From NCBI GenBank assembly GCA_035578155.1, contig JAPWDM010000001.1:4282172-4346171 (forward strand): 64,000 bases of DNA. The letters are read 5' to 3'. A program made the position numbers and the translations under genes. Position 1 is the first letter of the stretch. Every line of letters begins with the position of its first letter. Positions 11,394-23,029 of this stretch are shown piece after piece. This stretch comes from Brachynemurus nebulosus (lineage: Eukaryota > Arthropoda > Insecta > Neuroptera > Myrmeleontidae). The notes beneath the pieces are model-generated. The model had not been told where the DNA came from. It searched no databases and saw only the letters and a list, made by a program, of their open reading frames with translations.

Positions 11394-12114
11394 TATGTAT
11401 TACTACTGTCTTTTAACGTGAAAAACACTTATTTTAATTTCAAATAGGGTATTATCAAATATTTAGTAATAATTGAAATTAGAAAAAAAAGGTAATATAA
11501 AATAAAAATTATCTCAAATTATGTCTACAGGAAAGTTTCAGTTTTATTATTCATAAAATATTTATGAACAGAGTGGCCATTTTTTGGGAAATCTGGGAAA
11601 CCGAGAAAAGTCAGAGATTTTAAATAGTCAGGGAAAGTCACTGAATTTTTTAATTTATAATATTTGAAATTTAATTTCTGATGAAAGACGTCTGATGCAA
11701 AACTAAATAATACAGCTCCGGCTGCCCCCTCTCTCTCGTCGGACTTGTGGGGTGCTATTGGCAGCCACAGTAGTAACGGTTTGTTTGTACTTCTCAATGC
11801 ACTGGAAATAAAAAAGTACTAATTTTTATTTTAGCGGAAAAATTACTTTTATTCATAATATTATGTTCAAGACTGGCGTTAAAAGAAATTCAAAATATCC
11901 CTAATTTAAACTTTTTTCTGTAAGTCTCTACTATTAAAAAAAAAAAATTATTGAAAAAAATTTCTAGCATACGTTCATCCAAAATGACTGAATAGAAAAT
12001 CTAAAAATTTAGATTTCTTTAGGATTTTGGATGTTATTACACTTATTAGTCTTGGTACTAGTAATTCAATTGCAATTTCACACACAGAAGTTGACAGAAT
12101 CGAAGTCAGAGATA

Positions 12115-12236
12115 CTACTGAAAAAAACTAGATTTTACTGAAAAAGAAAAGTTCGAGGAAATATTTCTTTGATTCAAAGAAAAAAATCAAATAAATTTTT
12201 AATCTTTGAACAAACAAATCGTTTTGAGAGTGTTAG
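12115..12236. repeat. Fragment of the ACACTCTCAAAAC MITE family
   Basis: The block CTTTGATTCAAAGAAAAAAA, then AATCTTTGAACAAACAAATC, ending in GTTTTGAGAGTGTTA matches the right half of the complete copy at 20884..20993. Related fragments lie at about 16450..16560 and 17265..17342. The left end is not recognisable here. Confidence 0.6.
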
Positions 12237-13030
12237 CGTACTTATTTATTTTTATTTATGTAGAAAATTAATTTACGCCATTTTATTCTAAAACTAATTG
12301 TATTATGATTTTATATTTTATTATTAAAAGTTCAAACAATAACATTTTAAATTACATTAATAATTACAAGAAAAATTAGTGATTAGAAATCTTTTTTTGA
12401 AATGCTTATTTTATTTTATTGAATTACATGTCATCGTATTATTTTGATCACAAAAATATTCTCTGGGGACATGGACCATATTAGAACAGAGTTTTTAATA
12501 CTGTAATTTTCCATAGTCGATTAAATTGTAAATATGAATTTTTTTTATTAATAAATATTTGCTGTTTAATTTTAAAAGAGATTGCGTTTGAAATTTCGAA
12601 CCTTGGTTTAATGCGTAGAAGTGGCTTGGATAAGTAATATGACGATTTAAAGCTTTCGTTATTATTTTATTGCACCTATGTATATTGTGATTCGTTATGG
12701 GAATCGAACATGTGTTTGATTGATAATTTTCAAAATTAGAAAAAAAATCAGCAAAATTTATGATCGTCGTATAGCACATTCGAAAAATTTTCATATCGTT
12801 ATTTATGGTGTGGTTTTAGTAGAATAAACAAAGAATTGACGACTGCGACTTTGATGTTTCCCCATGCATGTATTCACACATACAAAAAAAAAAAAATTAA
12901 AACTAACAAACATGATTTTTAATTAAATTTAGAGATATACATACACGTTTGCATAATAAGTACCTATGCATAAATATACATACATATATATTATATTGTT
13001 AATACAAAACTAGAAGTAATGCTACTATAT
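12237..13030. other. Anonymous AT-rich DNA
   Basis: No gene-like ORF, RNA or repeat pair recognised. A 99-codon minus-strand ORF at 12495..12794 has strongly AT-biased composition and no motif. Confidence 0.4.
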
Positions 13031-13037
13031 ATTGTTA

Positions 13038-13435
13038 TGTCTCCTCTACACTCTCGGTCGAAGTTCCTCGCCCAAAGCACTCGCTGAAGTTGGACGAAAT
13101 TCTGGTAGCGTTTCCACACACTCATAGAACTTTGCGAGTATCCCAGTAATGTAGACCAATTTTCTACATATTTCCTACCCACTTCTGTGTATTTCGGGGT
13201 CTTTTGAAATTTTAAGTGAAAAGGGGGGTAACGGACACCTAAGTGCGTCAAAGGTGAAGTAGGTCGAGTAGTGTAGTAAGTCGCGTCGTGCTCAAACTTC
13301 GAGCATTTTAATTTCGTCAGAAGGCCGACACGGAGTGGAAGTTATCCGAGACGAGCCGGGCGAGCGCGAAGTTACCTTCTACACTCTCGTACTCGGTCAA
13401 CGTCAGGCAACTTCGCGAGAAGTGTCGTGCATTCT
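13038..13435. mobile_element. PIF/Harbinger-like MITE, GC-richer than surroundings
   Basis: The ends (TGTCTCCTCTACACTCTCGG and, inverted, AGAATGCACGACACTTCTCG) are followed in both cases by CGAAGTT. TTA is present on both sides (13035..13037, 13436..13438), the 3-bp TWA duplication of PIF/Harbinger elements. GAAGTT or AACTTC recurs many times inside, and CTACACTCTCG occurs near both ends. It stands out from the AT-rich neighbourhood. No transposase. Confidence 0.6.
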
Positions 13436-13439
13436 TTAG

Positions 13440-14496
13440 ATTATTTTAATTTTAAAAATTGTATAATTCACCAAAATATTTTGTTTTTATTTAGGTATTT
13501 ATTTACGCATGTTTTATAATTATAACGGTTGATAAATTTTTGTTTTGAACCCTTTCACTGATGATTAGAGAAAATATTATAGGTGTTCATTGTTTACCTA
13601 CGAAACAGGGTCGAATCATTGCATAGACAAACGAGAAAAATGTCTAGGGCCCAATTTTTTGAAGATCCCAGTCAAACTGCCTATTTTGAAAAGATTTGTA
13701 AATAAGATAGTTTACGTTTCTGTTGAATAACAAAAATTTAAGATTTGTTTTAGTCTTTTACAATATTTAGTTTATTTATTGTTATATATTTTTTGTGTGT
13801 TCTATTTATTGTGGTAGAGTCAGGGGGCCTGGTAAGAAGAAAATGTTTAGAGCCCCAAGTGGGTTAATCCTGATCAAGGGGACAAACTAGGTGGTCTATG
13901 TCTCTGTTCCACTTGTAATGAGTTTGTGACGTAAAATCTCTCCCACCATGTCGTGTAGGTACACACCGCTTGCAATTGTGTTAGTTTGTTGTTTGCCTTT
14001 GTGTGCGTACTTACACATACCACCACAACACACGTATTATGGGACAGACCAAGCTGTCCAATTTAAGTAACAATGGTGTTCATTGTTAACACAATGCAGT
14101 GTGTGTTCGGCGACGGACACTGACTGACTACCTGCCTTAAGCTGTGACTGGTATACAAATGACTCCATGCGAATTACACTTTTTTTTTATATTAGTTGGC
14201 TTCTAGTGTTCTATGATCCTGATATATAGTTTGTCATCCTATACATAAATGTCTGGATCCATCACCAGGAATTACCAGTACCAATATGTAATAATGACTT
14301 TGTTTAATAAATAAAAATTTCTGTTATGCAAAAAGATTTTTATATGGCAAATTGTCTTGGAGACGTTCATTTAATTCTGTGAAAGAGTTAAATCAGCTTA
14401 TTTCCTTTATTTGGTTTCTGTACATGTATTAGTTTTTTCTTCTAATTAGCGGAAAAGATCAGTTCAAATAAACTAATTACGAAAATATTCACATAA
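13440..14496. other. Anonymous DNA
   Basis: No coding or RNA feature supported. At 13607..13870 blocks such as CAGGGTCGAATC and GTCAGGGGGCCTGGTAAG look transposon-like, but no matching ends could be paired. Confidence 0.35.
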
Positions 14497-14497
14497 T

Positions 14498-14933
14498 TAG
14501 GGGACGAACGGGAAAGAAGGATATGCTAATTGATCTCTAAAAAAAAGTATGGGATTAAAAAAAAATTATTTATTTATCTTAAGATAACAAGTCTTCAGTT
14601 ACTTAAGATTAATAAATTAAATAGAAAATTAAAAAAATTCTTATCTTACCACACATTAGAAATCACTTGAAAAAAAAGTTGCAATTATTCTTTTTGCCTA
14701 GAAAAATATTTTTATTGAAATACAATTGTTGCAATTGAAAAGTTGCAATTATTCTGGGTAAAATGAATATCTTGGACGGGCAAAACTAATACTAATGAAA
14801 ATAAATAAATTAATCGTCGCAATTATTGCAAAAAGACGACGACGACGATCGCAAAAGGACGATCGACCTTTGTATAAAGAACACGCTTCATGGCATTCCT
14901 GGCAAAAATTATATTGCATCCAGTCTTCTGTTG

Positions 14934-14996
<63 letters not shown>

Positions 14997-15544
14997 TTTT
15001 CTTAACAGACAGTACAAAAATAATTATCTTTTTCATTTTTTTTGATTGATTCTTTTTTAAATGAAATCTCTTTTCTTTTTCATTGGAAGGTCCGCGATTA
15101 ATTAAAACAATTTTCCTTTTGATTAGAGAAGTTTCATTTTATTATTCATTTTGCCTGACTCCATTTTGCCCGCCAATCACATTTTTAACTAACTTAACCT
15201 ACAATTACAAACTAATAGATTCAAATTAAATACGAGCACGAATTTATTGCTCGTAATGATCATAAAAATTACAGAAATCATTAAAAAAAATAACTGCAAT
15301 ACACAAAGAAATAATTCCTAAAATTACTTATATCTATTTATTGATTTTTTTTTCTCGTCAAAACAGTTTTTCGGTCACTAAACACGCAAATAAACTTCAG
15401 TGCCTCCTTTTGACAAATGATCCCATTAAGTGCAAAGTCAAGAAGCAAACGACATTAGACCTGAGTCAATCATACATCTAACTAGCTCAATTAGGCTATT
15501 ATTCTTTTTGCCCGACCTCTCCGTCTTGTTCGTCCATCCCCTAT
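14498..15544. mobile_element. TIR element with recurring TTTTTGCC motif
   Basis: The left region TTAGGGGACGAACGGGAAAG is matched by the inverted right region TATAGGGGATGGACGAACAA. Just inside are ATGCTAATTGATC and, inverted, CCTAATTGAGC. The motif TTATTCTTTTTGCC or close variants recurs near 14685, 15150 and 15503. About 1.05 kb with a (TA)n microsatellite inside. Superfamily not assigned. Short ORFs reading through the TA repeat are artefacts. Confidence 0.55.
14937..14992. repeat. (TA)n microsatellite
   Basis: About 28 uninterrupted TA units. It produces spurious Tyr-Ile repeat ORFs on both strands. Confidence 0.95.
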
Positions 15545-16440
15545 AACACAAAAATGGAATGCTACAAATAATTTAAATACCAAAAGCGTATTGAAAAGCT
15601 AATTCAAAAATATTAGACTACCATATTTAATTTTATTAAAATTCTGTTAAGTAATAAAAAAAAAGCAAAAACGAAAGAAAACATAACGAAGTATGAAAAT
15701 CACACACACTCATTATTACTAATAAAATTTTTCCTCCAGCTGAGTGGAAAAGAATTGAATAAAAAAAAAAAACGGAAAATCTTTAACATCACCTTTAATG
15801 AAAGAAAATTGTAGTCTTACATTATCATCAAAAAGTCTACGTCCTAAAAATAAGTAACAAAGTGTTGGGGTGCAACGGGCGGGAGATGAAGATGAAGGCG
15901 AGCGAGCGAGCGAACGGGACGACCAACCCTAATGCATTTGTGTGAATCAAATGAGAGTAAAAACATTTTGTAACATAACAATATAGGATGATACCAAAGG
16001 AGCGGAGACCAAATATTGCTTTTTTAAGCAAAACATCCTGGTGTGTGTAATGGCATTTAATAGGTTTTAACAGCGTCGATTAGTACTTTTCGTTTTATAT
16101 TTCCTTTACGTCTCGCTTCGACAATGTAGACTCGCTCTTATGTACGTGCGTACCGGTTACATTATCCTCTTACCGCTCCCCCAATTCCTGATACTAGTAC
16201 ATACTACTTGTACTACTACTACCTGATGTGTCTGTCTGCCCATCTTGCCAACTAAGTGGATTAAAAAGTCACTAAATGCTGTCGTTACAAACCGATTTGA
16301 ATAATTTTATGTGGCTGTTTTCAATGTTATGTGGTTGCAATTTTAGTGACTTTTCATTTGATTGTGGGGATTTTTATGTTTCAATTTGTATATTGGTATC
16401 TTGTGTTATTTATTGTAAATTTTATTTTATTAAAGTAAAT
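15545..16440. other. Anonymous DNA
   Basis: Nothing gene-like. A (GCGA)n tract (GGCGAGCGAGCGAGCGAACG) lies at about 15897..15916 and a (TAC)n-rich stretch near 16197..16223. Confidence 0.4.
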
Positions 16441-16449
16441 AATTTTATA

Positions 16450-17342
16450 AATCAAAAATTAAAATTAGTAGAGAATGAACTTTTTTTCTTTGGATCAAAA
16501 AAATTTTCCTTTGAATTAAAAAAATTATTTTTTTGATTTATAGAAATATTTCCTTGAATTTTTTTTCCACTTATTATTTGAGAGGTTTGTATTTTTTCGA
16601 ATAAATTTGTTTGTGTCTAACGAAAATTTGTTGCCCAGCAATTTAACGAGAAGAACTGTTGACTAACAAGAACGCAACAGCGAAGCTGAAGCGTCTTCGT
16701 TAGTTAAGGGGGGAGTTTAAATAAAAAAGCAGCTTTTTTATTTATGATTATTTTGCTTGTTGAAATTTTTTTCAAATTAGGGAGGGTTTCAAATAGAAAA
16801 TTTTGTTTTTAAAACATTCATTACTCTGCCCTGTGCGGGGAGAGGGCCCTTTTTCACAAGTTTTTACCTAAGCGTTTACAAGGAACGCCATATCTCAAAA
16901 AGTAATGAATATTTGTTAAATATTTTTTTATTATTTTATTCCTAATGGACCTGTCCATAAAGCTGAGTATGGGTTTCAGGTAATTTTCAAAATTAACTAT
17001 AAAATTGTAATCCCAAACTTCTAAAAAATTATAAAACCTAATTTTTTATTTAAAAAAAATGTTTAAAAATAGTTACAATTGTTCAAATGGAAAAAGCATA
17101 CTCCACTTTATGCGCAATATGTTTATGAACAAAATTAAAAAAAAACTAAGTCTCTATCTTTTCTAGAACTTCTCACTCACTACGTTCGTGTGCTCAACTT
17201 CGCTTTCGTGGGCAATCGACAATTTCCCGCACTTATTGCACAATATACTATTTTTAAATTAAGAAATAATTTTTTTGATTTAAAGAAAAGAGTTCAAAGA
17301 AATTTTTATTCTTTGAACAGAAAAATCATTTTTAGAGTGTAG
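16450..17342. repeat. Decayed copies of the CTTTGAATCAAA / ACACTCTCAAAAC MITE family
   Basis: At 16487..16560 the pattern TTTGGATCAAAAAAATTTTC, TCCTTTGAATTAAAAAAATT recurs. At 17265..17342 it ends in ATCATTTTTAGAGTGTAG, like the right end of the complete copy at 20884..20993. Between them (16600..17260) is unremarkable AT-rich sequence. Confidence 0.45.
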
Positions 17343-18310
17343 ACTGTTATTTAAGAAAAAAAAATTAAACTCATAATAATAAATTAAATATTAACAGTAA
17401 TTTTAAATAAAAGCAAAAATATTTTATTCCGAGAATTTTAAAAAATCCTACTGACTACGAAATCCTGCAGTTTTCAGTCCAAAATGTTGCAGTTTTTTCT
17501 CAAAAAAAATCTTTATTGTCAGTAGGTATTATATTTTGATAATAATTATTTGAAGGATACCACGGTTATTGCACTGATTACAATATTACAAAGTAGCAGT
17601 TGGTCACATTTTGAGCGTACTGTGCGGCTTCATTTGTTCATTGACACAATCATCTTATATATCGTATTCTATGTATATTTTGTCTACGGTCTGATTAAAC
17701 TTTCTACTGAAAAATTGTCTGAACCCATCAGGTGTGAACTTTTCAGCACACTCTGTACAACAATATAGTATATGAATACTTAGGTGTATAAGGCATACTA
17801 TTAATATAGGGCAACATCGCAAGTGATGTGTTGAATTTATTTAATTATGGGGTGTGTTAAACAATAATAATGTATTGCATGTCTGTTGTCAATAATTGTA
17901 GAAATTGCTTTTTCTTTTTTTTCGCAACACCCCATTTTAAGCGTGAATTTTTCACCTACATAAACATCAATTCTTTTGTATGAAAATAAATATGTGGAAA
18001 TATCAATATATATGTACACACATACATAAGATTCCTGAGTTATGAATAGCATATTATGTAAAAGTAGCTTTATAGCACGAGTACGATAAAAAAATATTTT
18101 AGCGTTGTTATTTTTATCAGCGTAGAAATTATAGAAAATTTTTAGAAATACACTATGTCTAAAAAGAACATGTACTGTACAAGTTGAAAAATTTGCATTT
18201 AATATCAAATGCATCTTATAAACACTTCTCAGCACAAATAATTTCTTGGTAGTAGAACTTGTTTCCGAAGCTTTCAGTTTATTGGTAGGTATAATAAATT
18301 TCTCAGTCGT
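17343..18310. other. Anonymous DNA, no supported gene
   Basis: A 168-codon minus-strand ORF (17837..18343) spans most of the second half. Its product is rich in Lys, Ile, Tyr and Phe, has no recognisable motif, and overlaps a dispersed repeat at one end. I treat it as a chance ORF. Confidence 0.4.
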
Positions 18311-18314
18311 AATT

Positions 18315-18490
18315 ATGAATTCATTTTTAGGGATCCGTAGCAAGAAAGAAATTCTTATAGTTTCATTATGTCAGTTTGTTCGTCCGTCTATCTACATGCC
18401 CCAGTTTAATCTCTTGTTGTTGTCTTTATTGAGCCGAAATTTTATTATGACTTCAGATATCAGCAACCTACAATCAGAACTAATTGTAAG
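18315..18490 (+). repeat. Dispersed insect repeat with TCCGTC tract, copy 2
   Basis: TTTTTAGGGATCCGTAGCAA, then ATTCTTATAGTTTCATTATG, then GTTTGTTCGTCCGTCTATC. This follows the layout of a repeat seen across insects (TTAGGGTTCCGTA.., CTTATAGTTTCGTCATG, GTCTGTCCGTCC). Related to 7138..7335 and 30030..30275. The 85-codon ORF here is incidental. Confidence 0.65.
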
Positions 18491-18758
18491 TAATATGAAT
18501 TAGCTGAAAAAAGTTTCTTGTATTGAAACTTGGGGGGGGGGGGCTTTTTCCATGTATCCCATTATGTGGGATATCCTGAGGAAGCTCTTTTACAAAGAAT
18601 TTAAAATTTTCTTTTACGATTTTCTATTTTTAAGTTGTTTTGCGAAATAAGAAGCTTGAAAATAACAGGTAATCTACTTTAATTTTGTTTACAAAGACCC
18701 AAAAAATTTGAAAAAATTATATGTAACACGACCTGATAAGAACCCTATCGTGAGTGTC

Positions 18759-18975
18759 AATACACTTTCGGCTGGGTTTCAATGTACATTTTTTTGCATA
18801 ATGTTTTGTTAAAAATACAATTATTTATCGTTGTAAGCAACTTGAAACAGAATCATCTATCTTACTGTTTTTAGATAATAAAATTCGCATTTACATAAAA
18901 AGACTAAAGCATAATTATGATTCTATTTCAATTTTGATGTTGCTTACAACGAGAAACCAGTGTAATTCAAGTTTC
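18759..18975. mobile_element. Small TIR element (family also at 40131/44190)
   Basis: Inverted segments: CGTTGTAAGCAACTTGAAAC with AGAATCAT, against the complement of ATGATTCTATTTCAATTTTG and GTTGCTTACAACGAG. Outer bases AATACACTTT and (inverted) AATTACACTGG fit the 5' ends of the other copy. The middle has CTTACTGTTTTTAGATAATA and AAATTCGCATTTACATAAAA. About 215 bp with no ORF. Confidence 0.65.
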
Positions 18976-19496
18976 CAGATATGAACAATTACTTTTTCAA
19001 TTTTTTGTCTCCACTTTTTCCGATCTTCCATTCCTGTATGAGTCCAGTATTGATCGATAAAACATTTCACGACGCAGACGTGTAAAAAATTGAAACAAAA
19101 ATATTTATTGAAATTATTCGGAATGAAAATTGCGAAACTAATTGTAAATTGGAAGTTCGTTATAATCGCAGTCTGTGCTTCTAAATTATGTTAGTAGCTT
19201 ATTATGCTTCTTATGCTATTTTTAGACGGAGAATATATTTCGAATGGTAGTGACTACTCGTTGGTCTTTTTGTTGACAGTATGTGCATTTTTTAATTTTT
19301 GTCATTTCAACACTCCTTGCAATTGACTATCCTGAATCGTTATGGAATTTTAATGATGAAATCAATTTTTTTTTTAAATTCTCAGATTGTCAAGAATGTT
19401 GCATGTCTGTATTTGTTCACCCACGTTTCAATTTACTTCCATTGATATCAACATCAGATATTGACCAACCAGTAATTTTTGTGTTTTTTGCCAATT

Positions 19497-19916
19497 GAAG
19501 GGTACAGGGGAAAAACGATCAGTCACAAAAAGTAAAAAATACCAAAATCTATGCAGTTATGTTGGCAGTATGCAGAATATTGACCCCGTGCTAACATTAC
19601 ACATGAAAATCGAACACAGTCCGTGAGGGGAAGAACAAAATTTTTTTGCTGAAAAATGCGCATATAATACATAATTCAATGTCAAATTTCGCGAAAACGG
19701 CTAGCCGTCTATTTTCTGCTGGCATGGCGTTTTCTAGATTACTATATTAGCAATAACCACCGAAAGTTTGAACCAGATTCTATGCGTGGTTTTCAAGCAA
19801 AAAAATGTTATGTGAAAAATACGCCTATAATACATGATTCACACCTTTAAAGTTTAAAAACGCTCCCTTGAAAAATTTACTTTTTGTGACTCTGATCGTT
19901 TTTCCCCTGTACCCTT
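19497..19916. mobile_element. TIR element with GAAGGGTACAGGGG ends
   Basis: Inverted ends GAAGGGTACAGGGGAAAAAC, continuing GATCAG..GTCACAAAAAGTAAA, are nearly identical over about 35 bp. AATT lies on both sides (19493..19496, 19917..19920), though this may instead be part of the repeat. Inside, a block with AAAAATGCGCATATAATACA is repeated directly at about 19655 and 19818. Non-coding. Confidence 0.8.
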
Positions 19917-20268
19917 CAATTATTACGTATCTTTAACAATAAAACACAGTATTCGTTTACTGTAGGCTCTATTAGCAACTATTTCATCATATTTTCCTTG
20001 AAAGCTATATCTATATACGTACCTTAGCGTGCGTAAAGTAGCTATAGGTAAATAATATATTGGAATATTTGTACAATTTTATAAATAGGTGTGTCAACGC
20101 CGCCCTCCAATTCGATGACGATGGTGATGATGGGTGATGCTCTCCTTTATTGTTGCTCATCCACATTTTTATCACTTTGCACATGAAAGTAATTTTTGGT
20201 AAGCAACAGACAGTGGAAAGCAAGGGACCCCTCCGTTTGGTTTCTTCATTATTGTTCACACTCATATA

Positions 20269-20485
20269 CAGTCAACATCCTTGTAACGCGATTAATTCGT
20301 ACCGCGTTATATGAAAACTGCGAAATTTGGAAAGAGTTTTTCATGTTTTTTACGGAAATAACTGAAACGTGACTAGACATGATAGTGGCGTAGGACTATA
20401 CATAACGATCGAATTAGTGAAAACAATTTTTTTGTATCAAGTTATACGGAAACCATAAACTGCGTTATAAGAGGCTTAGAAACTA
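20269..20485. mobile_element. pogo/Tigger-like MITE, diverged
   Basis: The left end CAGTCAACATCCTTGTAACG follows TA (20267..20268) and has the form of a pogo/Tigger terminus. The right region, read inverted (TAGTTTCTAAGCCTCTTATA then ACGCAG), is a degraded counterpart. CGCGTTATA or GCGTTATAA occurs at both ends. About 215 bp with no ORF. Confidence 0.55.
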
Positions 20486-20517
20486 TGGTGACTATATGAA
20501 ATAAGTAAACACTAAAT

Positions 20518-20813
20518 CAGTGATTCCCAAAGTGGTCTCTATCGACCCGATAACGGGTCGATAACGACATGCAAGGAGTTCACGTCTGGGGAAGAAAAAA
20601 TTGGAGGTCCATGAGATGTAAATGTAGGTTGGTTTTTGATTTGCTTGTCCTAAAATGAGAAGTGCATTTTTTCCCATGGGGAAAAGGAAGTTATATTTTC
20701 GAAAGTTGTTGTTGAATTTAGTTGAATTTGTGAGTTTGTACCGGCCGTCTATCTAATACCGGAAACCATGGCAAAAACGTTGTTAGGAGACAAAAAAAGT
20801 TTGGGAACCATTG
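20518..20813. mobile_element. hAT-like MITE, 296 bp
   Basis: Inverted ends CAGTGATTCCCAAAGTGG and CAATGGTTCCCAAACTTT. Octamers CACTAAAT (20510..20517) and CATTAAAT (20814..20821) match at 7 of 8. Interior blocks (GGAGGTCCATGAGATGTAAA, GTTATATTTTCGAAAGTTG, ACCGGAAACCATGGCAA) are shared with 3488..3821. Clear hAT hallmark ends; no transposase. Confidence 0.88.
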
Positions 20814-20883
20814 CATTAAATGCATCGGTAACACCAAGGATGATTGAGACTATACGTTTAAAGTTGGAATAACTCTCAGGATA

Positions 20884-20993
20884 CACTCTCAAAACGACAT
20901 TTTGGTTTTGCTGTCTTTGAATCAAAAAAAAAAAATTCTTGAATTAAAACAATAAATTTTTATTTTTTGAGCAAAGAAATTGTTTTGAGAGTG
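20884..20993. mobile_element. Short MITE with ACACTCTCAAAAC ends
   Basis: Inverted ends ACACTCTCAAAACGACATTT and ACACTCTCAAAACAATTTCT. The core has TCTTTGAATCAAAAAAAAAA and a complementary TTTTTGAGCAAAGAAATT. This is the most complete of several copies (12115..12236, 16450..17342). Just over 100 bp, no coding capacity. Confidence 0.7.
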
Positions 20994-20997
20994 TAAC

Positions 20998-22030
20998 AGC
21001 TCAACACCGTTGAATGACTTTCACTCAAACAAGCATGCACTCTACGGGAACCGTGTTTTACGAGTATTACCGCATTATCAGACAACTGGTTCCGCCTCTT
21101 GTTTCACGTTCTATCACAACCTCGATTTGTAAGTACCCCCGTTCTAGGAGTGCTGACTGTACATACTACTTACTTGGATACTATTATTAAATAATGTTTG
21201 TTACTGAATCCGAAAAGTTGTATGGTATTGTATAAGGTATATTTATGTAATAGAAATATGAACATCCCTATTTTATTAGTTCGCACCTTCGTTTTCCAAA
21301 AAAAAAAAAAAATATTACGTATACGTTTAATCTTATATCTATTATATTAAATTTAAGGTTATATATTTCATATGTCAAATAAACACGCAAAAATATAATA
21401 TCGTCTGTTTTGGAAAAAAAAGTCTTTATCTAAATGTTAATGTAATGTATGTATGTTTAACACTAGTGAAAATTAGTTCGGTATATTATAAATGGAATTA
21501 AGAATGTATACAACATGTATTTATATGATGTAACTTATACAACTGTGGTAAATATATTAATTAATGCTTCTATTTAAAATTTAAATGAGATTGTATATCT
21601 ACGGAACAGATCAATTATATAGCGTATTACAGCGGACTTACTTAAGAAGCTTTTGAATTTTCGAAAATTTTTTGCGAGTATTTGGATGTAGCTTATCAGT
21701 TGATTAGGAATTGCATGTCGGATAGATACTGTATTCTTAAAATTAATACTTAGCAACCACTTAATAATGGCACTCTCAGTAATACGGTTCTTCTACATCT
21801 CAGCAGGAATTTTACCTCCTACATCATACAGTTTCCGTTCCAATAGAGATTTTGATCCTCCTGGATAAATTTTGCTTTATTGAGAATTTCTATTGTAATA
21901 GTAAGCTAACTGAAAGTGGCACAACTAGACTGAATTTGGTGTAGTAAAGTGAGTGATTAGTTGTAAAAAAACAACTTAAGTCTTTATAATATTAACAGAT
22001 TTGAGGGTTACTTTATGGTATTTCATATTT
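20998..22030. other. Anonymous AT-rich DNA
   Basis: No gene, RNA or paired repeat recognised. An A14 run is present near 21300. Confidence 0.4.
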
Positions 22031-22033
22031 ATA

Positions 22034-22178
22034 AATAATAAACAAAATACTTTACTTTGCAAAATACCACTTTTATTTTTTCTGTTTGAAAATGAACTAA
22101 CGGTTCAAAGCAATATTGTCACAGTTTCAAAAATATAAAAGTGGTATTTTGCAAAGTAAGATATTTGTTTATTATTTA
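22034..22178. repeat. Inverted repeat, two ~43-bp arms
   Basis: Left arm 22034..22077 (AAATAATAAACAAAATACTT, then TACTTTGCAAAATACCACTT) is matched inverted by 22136..22178 (AAGTGGTATTTTGCAAAGTA, then AGATATTTGTTTATTATTT) with a spacer of about 58 bp. A related direct pair AACTTAAGTCTTTATAAT / AATTTAAGTCTTTGTGAATT lies just outside. It may be a small fold-back element. Confidence 0.75.
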
Positions 22179-22737
22179 CAATTTAAGTCTTTGTGAATTG
22201 TTTTCCTTACTGATGATTTCTACCGATAAAGCGAAAGTATTATTACGGCATTTAATGCATACGAGAAAGCATTTTTAATTAACAAACTTGAAACTATTAT
22301 CTTAGTAGCTTATCTAAATTATACGAACTTTGGTTGCCTGGGATCAAAATGATGAAACCTATAAAATCGGACAGTACCTATTAGAATAATAGAAATTTCC
22401 TTGAAGTTTCATATCGCTTAGGAAAACTCATCGTGGAGAAAAATGAATTAAAATGCATGACAGAGTACATGTATTCTTATGGAAAATAGAGTATTTTTGC
22501 TATGTTTCAATTACAAATGATCCTAAAAATAAAAAATTTTGCATTCTAAGCAGATGAATCTATTTAACATATACAAAATTTCAAAATGATTAGGAAAAGT
22601 GTAACCGAAACAGATTTCTTGGAATAAATGAATTATTAAACCTAAAACTTCGCAACATCTGGCAACGTCTCAAAATCGCAGTTCAGCGCAAAAACTTTTC
22701 CAAAAATTGCAGATTTTTTACTGACTCTGTACAAAAA

Positions 22738-23027
22738 TCAGACAATATCGAGCCATTACCGCCATTTTAGCGTAACCGACAAATATCAAATTTTACAGGA
22801 GAAGGATTTTTTAAATATTTTTATGGCGTTTGCGATATTTCTGCTGTCTTAATTTTATTACGCCTGAGCGTATTATTGCTATAACTCGTTAATTAATTAA
22901 TTTTGGAGAAAAACGTTAACACTGCTTGGTCCGTTACAGCTTAAAATTTTGCTTGCAATAAGAATCTCAATTTCGATAAAAGTGTCGCTTACGATAAATC
23001 GGCGGTAATGGCTCGATATGGTCTCAG
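22738..23027. mobile_element. TIR element with ATATCGAGCCATTACCGCC ends
   Basis: Left AGACAATATCGAGCCATTAC then CGCCATTTTAGCGTAACCGA; right inverted GAGACCATATCGAGCCATTA then CCGCCGATTTATCGTAAGCG. The perfect core of 18 bp extends imperfectly to about 40 bp. Size about 290 bp. Flanking duplication not resolved. No coding content. Confidence 0.75.
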
Positions 23028-23029
23028 TA

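Noticed and set aside
13607..13870. hAT-type element between CAGGGTCGAATC and the GGGGGCC block
   Set aside because: The two sides are not inverted matches and no 8-bp duplication was found.
14749..15049. Overlapping ORFs with long Tyr-Ile repeats
   Set aside because: They are translations of the (TA)n microsatellite at 14937..14992.
17837..18343. 168-codon minus-strand ORF
   Set aside because: Residue composition is what AT-rich random DNA gives, with no motif, and it overlaps a dispersed repeat. The length is not decisive.
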